64,000 bases of DNA, from positions 31,220,796 through 31,284,795 of the forward strand of contig OV884012.1 of NCBI GenBank assembly GCA_930367205.1. Direction: 5' to 3'. Below the pieces are notes generated by a model. The model had not been told where the DNA came from, ran no database searches, and was given only the letters and a program-made list of their open reading frames with translations. Made by a program: the position numbers and the translations under genes. This document shows, piece by piece, positions 61,857-64,000 of the stretch. The stretch is from Acanthosoma haemorrhoidale (Eukaryota > Arthropoda > Insecta > Hemiptera > Acanthosomatidae). Position 1 is the first letter of the stretch. Every line of letters begins with the position of its first letter.

Positions 61857-64000
61857 GTATGTGTCCTAACCTAAATTAGTTGCTTTATTCATTTATGCTA
61901 AATTATTCATTTATCAAGGAACCTTAATTCTTAAAGTTTCATTAAGAATTACAGGTTCTGTCGTATTTGTTTATATACATAGATTTGTACATTCATACTC
62001 AAAATTAGTGCTCACAATATATTTTTCAATTTCAATTCAAAACAAACAGTGGCAACCTGATTGCTACAAGATACAGTGACTCACAAATTCGTTCACATCA
62101 ATGAAATATTTTCAATGTTTTCACTGTCAAAAACGTATTTATTAATCCATCCAAGCAACAACATGGACAAGTTTATCAACCTTTTAGTAAATAAAATTTT
62201 AATGCCAGCCCCCTTTAAGTGTTTTTCTCTTTAAACTGAAGGCAGTCTTATTAGATTATCCATGTGGACAGTTTTGTGACTGGAGATTCTATTGCTGATT
62301 TTTTGTCAGTTTATACTTCAAATCCTTCATTTTTTTTTATTATCTTTTTCATCAGGTTTGTCCTTTTATTAGTGGCAAATTAAAAGAAAAAAAAATTAAG
62401 ATCCTTTTACTTACAACATACAAGAATTGTTCAGGTTAATTAATTTGATAATTCTTTTAATAAACAATGTATAAACGTAAATTAATATTTTTTTATGTTT
62501 TAATAATATTCAGACTATTAAATATTTTGAAAAAAAGGCATTATTTTAAAAAAGGCAGATCCAGTTCATGATATAAATTATCAAAATGGATAAATTACAT
62601 AGACCTGCAGATGTTTTTATTATTATGTTGTACAAATATTATTATATACAAAGATAGAGGAAAAGGTCATTGATAAAACTAACTAGTCACCACTAGTCAG
62701 ACCAGGTCACTGAACAGCTTCTTTTCCATGGCATTCTTGAATGCATTTTGGAACAGTCCCTTCTTAAACTCCAGCAGTAATCTGCCATCATGTGCGTATC
62801 GCATCTTCCTTGGTAGTGGGCCTCCATAGTTTATTTTAATATCCTGGTGAAATTTTCAGCTTGTTCCTCCCCCTCATACTATGTCTCCTAACTTTTCAGG
62901 AAAATGGTCTAAGTAAGTTGCTGTGTCCCCCATATTACACCCAAGGAATTTGAAACTGTTAAGCATCTCGTTTACCAGTTCAACATAGTTTTCAGCTTTG
63001 GATTTGTCCAGCAGTTTCCGACAAATGAAGTTCAGGCTTTTCGCTCAGCCTCATTCATTGAATTTATGGAGGCAGGATCCTTAATGAGTTGTCTTATTTA
63101 TGGGGCGTCAAATATTTCTGCTTTAATTTTTTCCGTGCTCAACTGAGGAGCCCCCCCCCCCTATACATATGCAATATGCAAAGCATGATTAGTTATTAGA
63201 GCCTTTACAAACTGCTTTATTAGGTTCAGCTTTATATGCAGTGGAAGAAAGATGATTTTCTCTTGTTTAACTAAAGGGTTGTAATGACATTTTCTTTTCC
63301 CCAACGTCCATGTCTCTTAAGCCACATGACTCATAAGATCTACTCCATGTGTTGAATTTTCCTAGAACTAACTAGGCAACAGACTGACAATAGGGCAAAT
63401 ATACAGGAACCAGTCCTTGTACATGTTATTTAGAACTGCACAAAATGGAGTTAAAACCAGACATTTCATGTAGAACTGCACATTAAAAAAAAACAAAAAA
63501 CTCTGATGTTAAAAAGTAGAGCAGATAGAAAAAAACCTATTTCATATTTAGATTCAACGCCCCAAATATAGCTAAAATCAGTTCTAAAATCCTAGGCACC
63601 AAAAAAAATTTTTTTTTCTTGTAGGCCTGTGTTAAAGATGGTGTGAATGACGGTATAACAGTAGGCCAAATTTTCTACTTGAGACCCTTATACACAGGGT
63701 TTCTTGTAAATGTTATCAGGGAGTTAGGAGACAAAAAATCGTTCATTAGAACTTGTAGTCATAATACCTAGCCACTGGACCACTTGTCACCATTGGCTAT
63801 TTATTGCCAATTGGCCTACACAAGGTTTGTAAGTGCAATCTATTTTTAAGACTGATTTCATATATACTGGACCATGTTCTTAAGGAGTTGGCTACTTATG
63901 GGCTTTTCTAACATCCATGGCATTAGGAAGTAAAATTACTTCCTAAGACAGGAGTTGGGCACTTAAGCTTCTAGCTGCACCAGGTCATCCTCACTTCATG
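61857..64000. other. Probable NCAPG2 intron 14, AT-rich with a repeat relic
   Basis: If the gtatgt donor at 61857 is used, this is intron. I found no next exon: no acceptor here is followed by a frame resembling the C-terminal HEAT repeats. The relic at 62690-63160 and a C-run at 63154-63163 are the only features. The rest appears non-coding. Confidence 0.5.
62690..63160 (-). pseudogene. Relic of an unplaced repeat-associated protein family
   Basis: On the minus strand, one frame reads SKAENYVELVNEMLNSFKFL, then YLDHFPEKLGDIV, a stop, and FHQDIK. A neighbouring frame reads HMMADYCWSL. In that order these resemble a protein family seen in many arthropod repeats (patterns FPENLGDVSEEQGERFHQDI and ADYCW). 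I do not know its function. Stops and a shift show it is broken. It lies downstream of the last NCAPG2 exon seen here. Confidence 0.5.

Noticed and set aside
1..64000. CRISPR arrays, bacterial operons, ribosome binding sites, rRNA genes
   Set aside because: None seen. The spliced genes and element types are those of an animal nuclear genome.

Overview
The window looks like insect nuclear DNA, most likely from a hemipteran. It is AT-rich with long intergenic spaces and introns that begin GT and end AG. It carries an insect tachykinin-related peptide precursor, and the DNA between genes is full of arthropod-type transposable elements (Jockey-like non-LTR elements, mariner, Tc1, Tigger, LTR elements). 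The order Hemiptera is inferred from the peptide set (FMGMR/FFGMR endings beside one GFQGVR) and is not proven. I see no bacterial, plasmid or viral genome features.

Three host genes lie on the + strand. (1) A tachykinin-related peptide gene, 20056-24046, missing its first coding exon. Three exons encode seven FxGxR-GKK peptides, and one peptide is split across an intron. (2) A calmodulin-like protein 4 (CALML4) gene, 30999-32930, with five exons and 149 codons plus stop. Its first intron sits directly after the ATG and appears to be a GC-AG intron. (3) A condensin II subunit G2 (NCAPG2) gene, from 36656 to at least 61856. Fourteen in-frame exons encode about 921 residues, and the last exons lie beyond the window. 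The three genes have unrelated roles (neuropeptide precursor, probable myosin light chain, chromosome condensation), so I infer no functional cluster.

The first 18 kb has no host gene that I can support. It holds a family of solo LTRs, three of them with perfect 5-bp target-site duplications (3717-4305, 9555-10470, 11855-12663). A fourth LTR (14661-18223) is interrupted by a 5'-truncated Jockey-like element (15323-17985) with a 10-bp target duplication. The 11855 copy is nested in an older relative, and an inverted copy lies at 26874-27744.

The NCAPG2 introns are crowded with elements. Between exons 3 and 4 are Tc1 and non-LTR pieces. Between exons 5 and 6 is a non-LTR fragment. Intron 6 (7.2 kb) holds an LTR element with only a coiled-coil gag-like reading frame (48106-51223), a YMDD-type reverse transcriptase relic and a mariner relic. 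Intron 8 holds a complete internally deleted mariner and a Tigger/Jerky-type transposase relic.

The most unusual items are the small LTR element with its coiled-coil ORF and mosaic LTRs, the GC-AG intron after the CALML4 start codon, and an NCAPG2 gene in an insect, where condensin II subunits are often missing. All calls come from reading the sequence; no database search was run.
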